This document shows positions 51,933 to 59,921 of a DNA stretch of 64,000 nt, piece by piece. The stretch covers positions 62,001 to 126,000 of the forward strand of contig NZ_JANFAK020000002.1 in the NCBI RefSeq assembly GCF_024721315.2, read 5' to 3'. This stretch comes from Streptomyces sp. Isolate_45 (lineage in GTDB: Bacteria > Actinomycetota > Actinomycetes > Streptomycetales > Streptomycetaceae). Each line of letters starts with the position of its first letter. Within the stretch, counting starts at the first letter, position 1. A program made the position numbers and the translations under genes. The notes beneath the pieces are model-generated. The model had not been told where the DNA came from and made no database searches. It saw only the letters and a program-made list of their open reading frames with translations.

Positions 51933-52937
51933 TCACTCCTTGACGCTGCCGGCGGCCAGACCTGACTGCCAGTAGCGCTGGAGCAGAAGGAACACACCGA
52001 CGATCGGCGCGATGGTGAGCAGCGATCCGGTGATGATGAGGTCGAAGACGGGCTCGCCCCCCGCGGTCCTGGCCTGGGCGCTCCACGCGTTCAGACCGAG
52101 AGTGAGCGGGTACCAGTCCGGATCCTTGATCATGATCAGCGGCAGGAAGTAGTTGTTCCAGGTCGCGACCATGGAGAAGAGCAGTACCGTCACCGTTCCC
52201 GGCATCAGCAGGGGCAGGGCGATCCTGAAGAAGATGCGCAGTTCGCCCGCACCGTCGATGCGGGCGGCTTCGAGCAGTTCGGGAGGCACCGCTTCGGAGG
52301 TGAACACCCACATCAGGTAGAGCCCGAAGGGCGAGATGAGGGAGGGGATGATCACCGCCCAAGGGGTGTTGGCCAGGCCCATGCCGCTGAACATCAGGAA
52401 CGTGGGGACGGCGAGGGCCGTGCCGGGGACGGCCACGGCCCCGATGACGACGGCGAACACGGCTCTGCGGCCCGGGAACTCGTACACGGCCAGCGCGTAT
52501 CCGCCGAGGACGGCGAGCAGCGTCGCACCGCCCGCGCCAGCGGCGACGTACAGCAGCGTGTTCATCGTCCAGCGGACGAAGGCGCCGTCGTCGTAGGCCA
52601 GTGTGCGGGAGATGTTGTCCCAGAGCTGGAAGTCCTTGCCGACCCACAGGCCGAAGGAGTCGAGGAGGTCCTCCTGGTCCTTGGTCGCGTTGATCACCAG
52701 CCATGCCAGAGGCAGGAGGGAGTAGATGAGGACCAGTCCGGTCACCAGGGTCAGCGGGATGCTGGGCCTGGGGTCGAGGGGGGTGTGGGGCCGTCGGCTG
52801 CGCCGGGGCGGTGCCGCGCGGGACGGTTCGGCGGCCGGGGGTCTGCGCGATCCGGTCGCACTGCGCTTCGGGTCCGTGCCGGAGCGGACGGTGCGCTCCC
52901 TCGTGTCCGAGGAGACACCGCTCGGGTCCGTGATCAT
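51933..52937 (-). CDS. Sugar ABC permease, MalG type
   Basis: A 334-residue permease. After a long disordered Arg/Ser/Pro-rich N-terminus (1-60) it has six spans, the first ILTLVTGLVLIYSLLPLAWLVI-like. The EAA coupling loop reads LLEAARIDGAGELRIFFRIALPLLMP, positioned about 208-233, exactly as in MalG-type subunits. It forms the heterodimeric channel with the MalF-type partner. ATG 52935-52937 is 4 bp after the partner stop. No ATPase gene is near, so it should use a shared MsiK-type ATPase, as do other Streptomyces CUT1 importers. Confidence 0.87.
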   Translation of the reverse strand: MITDPSGVSSDTRERTVRSGTDPKRSATGSRRPPAAEPSRAAPPRRSRRPHTPLDPRPSIPLTLVTGLVLIYSLLPLAWLVINATKDQEDLLDSFGLWVGKDFQLWDNISRTLAYDDGAFVRWTMNTLLYVAAGAGGATLLAVLGGYALAVYEFPGRRAVFAVVIGAVAVPGTALAVPTFLMFSGMGLANTPWAVIIPSLISPFGLYLMWVFTSEAVPPELLEAARIDGAGELRIFFRIALPLLMPGTVTVLLFSMVATWNNYFLPLIMIKDPDWYPLTLGLNAWSAQARTAGGEPVFDLIITGSLLTIAPIVGVFLLLQRYWQSGLAAGSVKE

Positions 52938-52941
52938 GTGC

Positions 52942-53862
52942 TCAGCCCTTCCGCATGCCGCGGAGCTGGACCGCGTAGGCGATGGCCGCGGTGAAGACGC
53001 CCATGACGATGGCGATGGTCGCGGCGTAGTTGTGCTGCTGCCCGGAGAAGGCGAGCGAGTACGTGTAGAGGTTCGGGGTGTAGTCCGTCGTGATCGCGTT
53101 GGGCGCGAGGTTCTGCATGATGCTCGGCTCGTTGAACAGCTGGAAGCTGCCGATGATCGAGAAGATCGTCGCGATGACCACCGCGCTGCGGATGGCCGGC
53201 AGTTTGATCGCGGTGACGATGCGCCACTCCCCGGCACCGTCGATGGCGGCCGCTTCGTAGAGGGAGCGCGGAACCACCTTCAGGGCGGCATAGAAGATCA
53301 AGGTGTTGTAGCCGACGAACTCCCAGGTCACGACGTTGCCTATGGAGGCGAGGACCAGTGCGGGGGAGAGCGGGTCGGGCAGGGACAGGCCGAAAGCGTC
53401 GTTCACGTTGCCCACCAGGCCGAACCTGGCGCCGTAGATGAAACCCCACATCAGGCTGGCCACCACGGCCGGTACCGCGTAGGGCAGGAACACGGCCATC
53501 CTGAAAAAGGCCTTGCCGTACAGCCGGCCGCTGTCAATGGCGAGCGCGACGAGCAACGCGATCCCCAGCATGATCGGCACTTGGACGAGCAGGAACAGCC
53601 CGATCCGGGCCGACCCCTCCCAGAACCGCGCGTCGGCGAGCGCCTGGAGATAGTTGTCCGCGCCGACGAAGGAGGTGCCGCCGATGAGACGGTCGCGCAT
53701 CAGGCTGAGGTAGAAGGCGTATCCGATGGGAGCCAGGAAGACGAGGGTGAACACCGCTGCGAACGGTCCGGTGAACCCCCAGCCGACGAGGGCGTTGCGA
53801 CGTGTGCGGGAACGTGAACGGGGCGGGGGGACTGCTTTTGCCGGTGCCGGCAGGAGCGTCAT
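52942..53862 (-). CDS. Sugar ABC permease, MalF type
   Basis: A 306-residue permease and first gene of the operon. The N-terminus is short and basic; six spans follow (GWGFTGPFAAVFTLVFLAPI is the first). The EAA loop YEAAAIDGAGEWRIVTAIKL (about 224-243) is intact, and the preceding NTLIFYAALKVVPRSL is typical for MalF-type sugar permeases. Pairs with the gene downstream. ATG 53860-53862. A predicted promoter (53990-54018) and a 14-bp palindromic operator (53965-53978) lie upstream. Confidence 0.87.
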   Translation of the reverse strand: MTLLPAPAKAVPPPRSRSRTRRNALVGWGFTGPFAAVFTLVFLAPIGYAFYLSLMRDRLIGGTSFVGADNYLQALADARFWEGSARIGLFLLVQVPIMLGIALLVALAIDSGRLYGKAFFRMAVFLPYAVPAVVASLMWGFIYGARFGLVGNVNDAFGLSLPDPLSPALVLASIGNVVTWEFVGYNTLIFYAALKVVPRSLYEAAAIDGAGEWRIVTAIKLPAIRSAVVIATIFSIIGSFQLFNEPSIMQNLAPNAITTDYTPNLYTYSLAFSGQQHNYAATIAIVMGVFTAAIAYAVQLRGMRKG

Positions 53863-53964
53863 GGTGGGTCCTTGTGTCAGTGACCTTCAGGCCCGCGACG
53901 GAGGGGAGGAGATGACGGCCTCCGGGCCGGAAATCGGCCTCGTGGGGCAGGACCTGATGAGAAA

Positions 53965-53978
53965 TGTTTACGTAATCA
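53965..53978. promoter_or_regulatory. LacI-type operator, importer operon
   Basis: TGTTTACGTAATCA, one mismatch from the perfect palindrome found at 54236. The CpG centre and symmetry are typical for LacI-family repressors. It lies about 10-15 bp downstream of the predicted transcription start for the MalF-type gene, where a bound repressor would block the polymerase. Confidence 0.75.
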
Positions 53979-53989
53979 TCGGTAGCGCG

Positions 53990-54018
53990 ATGGTGGCACT
54001 CCTGCCCAGGAGCGTCAA
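53990..54018 (-). promoter_or_regulatory. Candidate promoter of the importer operon
   Basis: On the minus strand TTGACG (54013-54018) is separated by 17 bp from CACCAT (53990-53995). The -35 is good and the -10 weak, as often in Streptomyces. The start point would fall near 53983, directly before the operator. The distance and order repeat those in front of the GH43 gene. Confidence 0.45.
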
Positions 54019-54191
54019 GCGTCCGGCGCCCCCTCGGCCGAAATATTGACTGCCGGACGGCGAGGCCTGTCCGACGATGCATCTTCGCGGGCAGCCGGCT
54101 GTACCCGCCGGACGCAACTCGGCTCATCACAAGTGAGGTTGGGCGCGGAAGCTCCATCCGGGCCCGTTGAGAACGATTGGCGTCCAACTGC

Positions 54192-54220
54192 TTGACAGGC
54201 ACCGACGCGGCTTCCAGACT
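54192..54220 (+). promoter_or_regulatory. Candidate promoter of the GH43 gene
   Basis: TTGACA (54192-54197), a perfect -35, is followed after 17 bp by CAGACT (54215-54220). Transcription would start near 54227, 9 bp before the operator. The 5-prime leader of about 140 nt contains the operator and an AGAGG ribosome binding site at 54358-54362. Confidence 0.5.
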
Positions 54221-54235
54221 CGCAGCCAACCGGAG

Positions 54236-54249
54236 TGTTTACGTAAACA
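54236..54249. promoter_or_regulatory. LacI-type operator, GH43 gene
   Basis: TGTTTACGTAAACA, a perfect 14-bp palindrome. It lies just after the predicted transcription start. The same site with one change occurs before the importer operon (53965) and before the GH35 gene (57727), so all three appear to be one regulon. Confidence 0.8.
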
Positions 54250-54367
54250 TTACCGGGGTGAAACACCGAGTTCACCGGGGTCGGCGTCATCGCCGGGTCC
54301 GAAGGCGCGGGCACACCTGCCCGCGCCGCGCACCTCTCACCCGCCCGCCAGCCAGCAAGAGGTACCC

Positions 54368-55822
54368 ATGCGACGTCACCCCCCGCACCTTTCAGCCCTG
54401 TTCGCCGTCGTGGCAGCCCTGTTCGCGAGCCTCCTCGGCGGTCTCGGCACCGCTGCGGCCTCTCCTTCCCCGGTCACCGTCATCAACGCGACGCAATTCA
54501 CCGATCCTGCGGGCCGTCCCGTCCATGCCCATGGCGGAGGGGTCATCAAGGTGGACGACCACTACTACTGGTTCGGAGAGGACCGGAACCCCGACAACAG
54601 CTTTCGGTACGTTTCCGCCTACCGCTCCACCGACCTCAAGACGTGGGAGTTCCGCGGCCACGTCCTGTCCCAGGCAACCGACCCGGAGTTGGCCACCGCC
54701 AACATCGAACGCCCCAAGGTGATGTACAACCGCGCCAACGGACAGTTCGTCATGTGGATGCACAAGGAAGGCAGCGCCACCGACTACAGCGAGGCCCGTG
54801 CCGCCGTGGCCGTCTCCTCCACGGTCGACGGTGAGTATTCCTGGCGCGGGAGTTTCCGGCCGCTGGGGCACATGTCCCGGGACATCACGACCTTCGTGGA
54901 CACCGACGGCACCGGCTACATGATCTCCGCCGCCAACGAGAACGCGGACCTGCACGTCTACCGGCTCACCGCGGACTACACCGGCGTCGATACCCAGGTG
55001 CAGAAGTTGTGGGCCGGTCAGTGGCGCGAGGCTCCGGCCCTGTTCAAGCGCGACGGCGTCTACTTCCTGGTGACGTCCGGCGCCACCGGCTGGTCCCCCA
55101 ACCAGCAGAAGTACGGCACGGCGGACAGCATCACCGGCACCTGGAGCTCGCTGCGGGACCTGGGCGACGGCAGGACCTACGGCTCCCAGACGGCCTTCGT
55201 GCTGCCCGTCGAGGGAACGTCCGGTGCCACCGACTACCTGTACATGGGCGACCGCTGGGGCAACTCCATGGGCGGCACGGTCAACGACTCGCAGTACATC
55301 TGGCTTCCGTTGAAGTTCCCGACCAGGACCACCCTGTCCATGGACTACTACCCCCGGATCATCATCTCGACGGAAACCGGCACCGTGCGGGGCACGGGGG
55401 ACTGGAGCACCCTGTCCGCCGCGCACAGCGGCAAGTGCGCCGATGCCGCCGATTGGTCGGTGGCCGAAGGCGCCACGCTGATCCAGTGGGCCTGCGCCTC
55501 GGGCAGCGTCAACCAGCAGGTGTGGTTCCAAGGCGCGGGAGACGGCACGGTACGGATCATGCTCCGCCACAGCGGGAAGTGTCTCGCGGTCCGGGAGGCG
55601 TCCCCCGATGACGGCGCCGCCGTCGTGCAGGCCACCTGCGGTGACGCGCCCGGACAGAGGTGGAGGACGGCGCAGGCCGGCCCGACCGGGACGCGGCTCG
55701 TCGCCCAGCACAGCGGCAAGTGCCTCGATGTCGCGAACCGCTCCTGGGCCGACGGCGCCCGGCTCGTCCAGTGGACGTGCAACGGCGGCGACAATCAGAC
55801 GTGGCGACGCTCAGCCGTCTGA
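54368..55822 (+). CDS. Secreted GH43 subfamily-24-like exo-beta-1,3-galactanase with lectin domain
   Basis: A 484-residue exported enzyme. Signal peptide to about residue 31. The five-bladed propeller (35-345) opens with VHAHGGGVIKVDDHYYWFGED (52-72), the hallmark of GH43 subfamily 24, which releases galactose from beta-1,3-galactan, the backbone of type II arabinogalactan. The key residues are in place with the right spacing: Glu114 (NIERPK), general acid Glu221 (WREAPAL) and Gln274 (YGSQTAF), the glutamine that replaces the usual Asp base in this subfamily. Residues 350-484 are a ricin/CBM13 lectin with three repeats (HSGKCADAA, HSGKCLAV, HSGKCLDVA and QxW ends). ATG 54368. A strong bidirectional terminator follows. 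Confidence 0.85.
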   Translation: MRRHPPHLSALFAVVAALFASLLGGLGTAAASPSPVTVINATQFTDPAGRPVHAHGGGVIKVDDHYYWFGEDRNPDNSFRYVSAYRSTDLKTWEFRGHVLSQATDPELATANIERPKVMYNRANGQFVMWMHKEGSATDYSEARAAVAVSSTVDGEYSWRGSFRPLGHMSRDITTFVDTDGTGYMISAANENADLHVYRLTADYTGVDTQVQKLWAGQWREAPALFKRDGVYFLVTSGATGWSPNQQKYGTADSITGTWSSLRDLGDGRTYGSQTAFVLPVEGTSGATDYLYMGDRWGNSMGGTVNDSQYIWLPLKFPTRTTLSMDYYPRIIISTETGTVRGTGDWSTLSAAHSGKCADAADWSVAEGATLIQWACASGSVNQQVWFQGAGDGTVRIMLRHSGKCLAVREASPDDGAAVVQATCGDAPGQRWRTAQAGPTGTRLVAQHSGKCLDVANRSWADGARLVQWTCNGGDNQTWRRSAV

Positions 55823-55850
55823 CCCGTCGCGCCCGCGCCCGGGCACCGCT

Positions 55851-55898
55851 GGGGCCGTGTTCCACTCAGTGCGAACGCACGGCGTGGAACACGGCCCC
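55851..55898. terminator. Long bidirectional terminator with nested hairpin
   Basis: GGGGCCGTGTTCCAC (55851-55865) pairs perfectly with GTGGAACACGGCCCC (55884-55898), 15 bp. The 18-nt loop contains its own small hairpin GTGCG-AA-CGCAC (55869-55880). It lies between the convergent stops of the GH43 gene (55822) and the GH35 gene (55917). Confidence 0.85.
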
Positions 55899-55916
55899 GC
55901 ACGGCCGCCGGGGCGG

Positions 55917-57668
55917 TCAGTCCTCGACGGGACCGAGGTCGGGCGCGTCCCGGAAGTCGACCTTTCGTTCGCGTCCGGGCGCGTGCAGTTCGAGTACGAC
56001 GACCTCGTTCCCGCCCCTGCGCAGCACCGGGCCGGGTACGTACAGCGAGCGCTGGGGGCCGCGGGACCAGTAGCGGCCCAGGGCGAAGCCGTTGACCCAG
56101 GCACTGCCCTTCGTCCAGCCGTCGAGGTGGAGAAAGGTGTCGGCCGTCCGGTCCGCGTCGAAGGAGCCGCGGTAGAAGGCCGGTCCGGTCGGCGTGGCCG
56201 ACCCGGTGCCGAACGGGAGGTCCTGGAGCGCGGTGAGCGGCAGGGGACGACTGGCCCATCCGTCGAGCGGGGCCCCGTTCAGCAGAACGCCGCCGAGCAG
56301 CCCCTTGCGGTCGTGGATGCCCGGGCCGTAGTTCACGCGCCCCTGGTTCTCGACGAGAACGGTCAGGACGGTGCCCGGCCGTGGGACCGTGAAGGTGAGG
56401 GAGTGCTCGTGGCTTTCCCGCTCCAGCACGCCCACGGGCTGGCCGTCGAGGAAGATCTGGGCGCGGTCGCGCACCTGCTCCACTTCGAGCAGGGCGGGTC
56501 CGGCGTCCGGCAGGTCCGCCTCGTACAGCACGAAGCCGTAGTCCTGCCCGAGTTCCTCCATCGTCAGCGGACGGTGCGAGGCGACGGCGTTCCCGAGGGC
56601 CGGCGCGGCGACCAGCAGGCCGATGTTCTCGGTGAGCTCGACCGCCTGCGGGCCGAACTTTGCGGCACGTGCGGGCGGGAACTCCGTGGGGACCGGGGCG
56701 TATTTGGCGATGACCTCGCGGAACGCGGCGAACTTCTCGGTCGGGTCGCCGGCCTCGTCGAGAGGGGCGTCGTAGTCGTAGGAGGTGACGGTCGGCCGGT
56801 AGGTGTGCTTGTCGTTGGCGCCGTTCATGAAGCCGAAGTTCGTGCCGCCGTGAAACATGTAGAAGTTCACGGAGGCCCCGGTCGCCAGCAGCTCGTCGAG
56901 TTCCTGCGACGCCTGCTCCGCACCGCGGACGACATGGTTTCCGCCCCACCGGTCGAACCAGCCGATCCAGAACTCCGCGCAGAGCAGCGGTTCGGACGGC
57001 CTGGCGGCGCGCAGGGTGGCGAGGTGTGCTGCCGACCGGCTGCCGAAATTGGCGGTGGCGAGAACTCCCGGCAGAGCCCCGCGTTCCAGGTCGGCCGGCT
57101 GGTCACAGGTGAAGAGCGGCACGTCGACGCCGTGGCGACGCAGGGAGTCGGCTAGGTGTTCCATGTAGGCGGTGTCGTCTCCGTACGCCCCGTACTCGTT
57201 CTCCACCTGCACGGCGAGCACCGGCCCGCCCCGGGTGGCGAGCCGGTCGTGCAGCGGGGGCAGAAGCCTGCCGAAGTAGTCGTCGACCGCGGTGAGGAAC
57301 TTCGGGTCGCGGCTGCGCAGTCGCACGGACGGGTCGGCCAGGAGCCATGAGGGCAGGCCGCCGCCCTCCCATTCGGCGCAGATGTAGGGGCCGGGCCGCA
57401 GGAGTACGTGCAGTCCCTCGTCGGCGGCGAGTTCGAGGAACCGCGGCAGATCGAGGCCGCCGTCCATGCGGAACTCGTCGGGCTGTGGCTGGTGGAGGTT
57501 CCAAGGTACGTACGTCTCGACTGTGTTGAGCCCCATGAGACGGGCCTTGTGCAGCCGGTCGTCCCAAAGATCGGGATGGACGCGGAAATAGTGCAGTCCG
57601 CCCGAGAGGATGCGGAAGGGGTCGCCGTCGAGCCGGAACCCGTCGTCTTCGATCTGGAGAAGGGGCAT
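55917..57668 (-). CDS. Cytoplasmic GH35 beta-galactosidase
   Basis: A 583-residue TIM-barrel glycosidase without signal peptide. FRILSGGLHYFRVHPDLWDDRL, GLNTVETYVPWNLHQP and RPGPYICAEWEGGGLPSWLL are GH35 landmarks. The acid/base is Glu158 in VENEYG (155-160), the nucleophile Glu232 in AEFWIGWFDRWGG (231-243). C-terminal beta-domains (about 390-583) include the WVNGFALGRYW jelly-roll motif. It removes beta-linked galactose from imported oligosaccharides and yields galactose for the galK/T/E pathway. ATG 57666-57668. A LacI-type operator is centred 65 bp upstream of the start. Confidence 0.88.
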   Translation of the reverse strand: MPLLQIEDDGFRLDGDPFRILSGGLHYFRVHPDLWDDRLHKARLMGLNTVETYVPWNLHQPQPDEFRMDGGLDLPRFLELAADEGLHVLLRPGPYICAEWEGGGLPSWLLADPSVRLRSRDPKFLTAVDDYFGRLLPPLHDRLATRGGPVLAVQVENEYGAYGDDTAYMEHLADSLRRHGVDVPLFTCDQPADLERGALPGVLATANFGSRSAAHLATLRAARPSEPLLCAEFWIGWFDRWGGNHVVRGAEQASQELDELLATGASVNFYMFHGGTNFGFMNGANDKHTYRPTVTSYDYDAPLDEAGDPTEKFAAFREVIAKYAPVPTEFPPARAAKFGPQAVELTENIGLLVAAPALGNAVASHRPLTMEELGQDYGFVLYEADLPDAGPALLEVEQVRDRAQIFLDGQPVGVLERESHEHSLTFTVPRPGTVLTVLVENQGRVNYGPGIHDRKGLLGGVLLNGAPLDGWASRPLPLTALQDLPFGTGSATPTGPAFYRGSFDADRTADTFLHLDGWTKGSAWVNGFALGRYWSRGPQRSLYVPGPVLRRGGNEVVVLELHAPGRERKVDFRDAPDLGPVED

Positions 57669-57726
57669 GCGTGCTCCTCAACTGGGCAGGGTGCGCGGAT
57701 CGCGTCATGGAACTGTCGCTATCGAA

Positions 57727-57740
57727 TGTTTGCGTAAACA
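57727..57740. promoter_or_regulatory. LacI-type operator, GH35 gene
   Basis: TGTTTGCGTAAACA, one mismatch from the perfect palindrome at 54236. It is 59 bp upstream of the GH35 start on the minus strand and 131 bp beyond the stop of the DeoR gene, i.e. in the right place for a promoter-proximal operator. A matching promoter was not clear. Confidence 0.75.
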
Positions 57741-57871
57741 TCCTTGGTGTGGCAAGTCCTCGCTGCTTGTCCGGCACGCATCGTGGATGCCACACGGCAG
57801 CAGCGGGGGATAGGTTGTCGCGCGAGTGATGCCCACGGCCGACCGGCGGGGGCAGCGTGCTCCGGGCCGGC

Positions 57872-58681
57872 CTACGGCTGGGTGGCGCCAAGGAGTAGCT
57901 GTCCCACGGAATCCCTCAGGACGGAGCACGCCTCGGGGTCGAGGCCGTCGTCGGAGACGAAGTAGTCGATCTCCGAGAGCGCGACGAACCGGCTGAGACC
58001 CACGACGCCCCATTTGCTGTGGTCCGCGACCACGGCAACCTGAGTGGCGCAGTCGATCAGCGCACGGTTGGTTTGTGCTTCCGCGAGGTTCGGAGTCGTC
58101 GCGCCGGCGCGTTCGGACACGCCGTGGGCGCCGATGATGAGCAGGTCCACCTGAAGGGAGCGGATCGCCTGGTCGGCGAGAGGTCCGACGAGCGAGGCCG
58201 ACTTGGTGGGAGTTCCTCCGGTCAGCAGCAGTGTGGGACCCGCGGGGCCGGCCTCGGCCCCGGTGGGCCGCAGCAGCTGGGCGACCGGCAGGGAATTGGT
58301 CACCACCGTCAGACCCGCGACGTCGCGGAGCCGGGCCGCCACCGCGTAGGACGTCGTCCCGCCGGAGATGGCCACGACACTGCCCGGTTTCACGAGGGCT
58401 GCTGCCGTGTCGGCCACCGCCGACTTGGCTCGCGACTCCAGACCGGCTTTTGTTTCGAAGGGCGGTTCGTCTCCTGTCGTGACGGAGGCGCTGATGGCGC
58501 CCCCGTGCACCTTCGACAGGGAACCCGTGCGGGCGAGGACGTCGAGGTCGCGGCGAATGGTCATGTCCGAGACGCCGAGCTGTTCCACGAGATCGGCCAC
58601 CCGCACGGCACCGTCACGGCGCACGATGTCCAGGATGAGTACCCGGCGCTGGGGCGCCAGGCGTGCTGACTCGGTCACCAT
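57872..58681 (-). CDS. DeoR-family regulator (first copy)
   Basis: A 269-residue DeoR/GlpR-type regulator. The N-terminal winged helix (10-60) contains VADLVEQLGVSDMTIRRDLDVLA, and the sugar-phosphate-isomerase-like effector domain shows VVAISGGTTSYAVA, LTVVTNSLPVAQLL and IIGAHGVSER. DeoR proteins respond to phosphorylated sugars, so galactose 1-phosphate or a relative is likely here. It sits between galK and the GH35 gene on the same strand. A close paralog is at 63326. It may control the gal operon and itself; its binding site cannot be read from one copy. ATG 58679-58681. Confidence 0.87.
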   Translation of the reverse strand: MVTESARLAPQRRVLILDIVRRDGAVRVADLVEQLGVSDMTIRRDLDVLARTGSLSKVHGGAISASVTTGDEPPFETKAGLESRAKSAVADTAAALVKPGSVVAISGGTTSYAVAARLRDVAGLTVVTNSLPVAQLLRPTGAEAGPAGPTLLLTGGTPTKSASLVGPLADQAIRSLQVDLLIIGAHGVSERAGATTPNLAEAQTNRALIDCATQVAVVADHSKWGVVGLSRFVALSEIDYFVSDDGLDPEACSVLRDSVGQLLLGATQP

Positions 58682-58787
58682 CTCGTCCCCGTTCCTGCGC
58701 GCTGTCCGTGTTGTACGCCGCCGAAGTCACACGGCTTTCCTCACAAACGAACAGTCTACGTCGCAGGGCTACGGCCTCACCGTGTTC

Positions 58788-59921
58788 TCACGCGATACGC
58801 CGGGCGCCCTCGGCCGGGGAGACCGGGAACAGATACGGAGCCTGGTACCCGGCCGCGGGAAACGCTGCGATGACGGCGGCGCCGATCACTTCCACCCGGG
58901 CCTCCTCCGCCAGCACGATGACGGACCCGCCGAACCCGCCACCGGTCATGCGCGCCCCGAGCGCTCCGTGCGCCAGGGCCGTGCTCACGACGAGGTCGCT
59001 CTCCGCACAGGAGATCCGGAAGTCGTCGCGCAGCGACGCGTGGCCGTCCGTGAGGATCGGCCCCAACGCCGCCAGGTGCCCCGCCCGCAGGAGCGAGACG
59101 GCCTCGGTGACCCGCGCGTTCTCCGTCACGACGTGCCGGACCAGGGGTACCAGGTGGGCGGGGAGAGCTCTGGTCGCCCGGGGCAGGTCCGCGGGGGTGA
59201 GATCACGCAGTGCGGTCAGCCCGAGCAGCCGGGCGGCGCGTTCGCACCCGGCTCGCAAGGCCGCGTACGCGCCGTCTCCGAGGTCGTGCTTCACCCGCGT
59301 GTCGACGACCAGCAGGCTCATCCCCTGAGCCCCCGGGTCGAAGGGCACCTGCTGGTGGGTTCCGGCGCGGATGTCCAGGTGCAGGGCCGCACCGGCGGTG
59401 CAACAGGCGGAGGCCAGCTGGTCCATGGCCCCGCACGGCACGCCGGCGAAGCCGTTCTCCGCACGCTGGCCGATCAGCGCGAGGGCGGATGGACTCAGGC
59501 CCAACCCGTAGAGGTCGTTGTAGGCGAAGGCGACCGCGCACTCGAGGGCGGCGGAGGACGAAAGGCCCGCGCCTGTCGGCACCGTGCTGTCGATGTGGAG
59601 GTCGGCGCCCCCGAACCGGTGCCCGGCCTCGCGCAGCGCCCAGACGACTCCCGCCGGGTAGGCACCCCATGTGGTGACGGCTCCGGGGGTGAGTCGGTCG
59701 ACGTGGAGGTCGATGACCGGGCCGTCCCCTTGGGCGCTGTGCAGCCGCAACCGGCCGTCCTGACGTTTCCGCGCGGCGACCAGGGTGTTCTGGGTGAGGG
59801 CGATGGGCAGTGCGAAGCCGTCGTTGTAGTCGGTGTGCTCGCCGATCAGGTTGACCCGGCCGGGCGCCGCCCAGATTCCCTCCGGAGAGGCGCCGTAGAT
59901 GCGCCGGAAGACCTCCCTCAT
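58788..59921 (-). CDS. galK: Galactokinase
   Basis: A 377-residue GHMP kinase that phosphorylates alpha-D-galactose at C1 with ATP. The galactokinase signature GRVNLIGEHTDYNDGFALP (21-39), the ATP loop VPTGAGLSSSAALE and the C-terminal MTGGGFGGSVI are all present. Only the substrate-contacting NLIGEHTDYN form is found in GalK. It is the last gene of galT-galE-galK; its ATG at 59919-59921 overlaps the galE stop by 4 bp. Length is standard. It acts on galactose released by the GH35 and GH43 enzymes. Confidence 0.93.
   Translation of the reverse strand: MREVFRRIYGASPEGIWAAPGRVNLIGEHTDYNDGFALPIALTQNTLVAARKRQDGRLRLHSAQGDGPVIDLHVDRLTPGAVTTWGAYPAGVVWALREAGHRFGGADLHIDSTVPTGAGLSSSAALECAVAFAYNDLYGLGLSPSALALIGQRAENGFAGVPCGAMDQLASACCTAGAALHLDIRAGTHQQVPFDPGAQGMSLLVVDTRVKHDLGDGAYAALRAGCERAARLLGLTALRDLTPADLPRATRALPAHLVPLVRHVVTENARVTEAVSLLRAGHLAALGPILTDGHASLRDDFRISCAESDLVVSTALAHGALGARMTGGGFGGSVIVLAEEARVEVIGAAVIAAFPAAGYQAPYLFPVSPAEGARRIA

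Noticed and set aside
51933-53237. Long minus-strand frame in front of the MalG-type permease
   Set aside because: The part beyond 52937 overlaps the MalF-type gene out of frame; the start at 52937 fits the operon layout.
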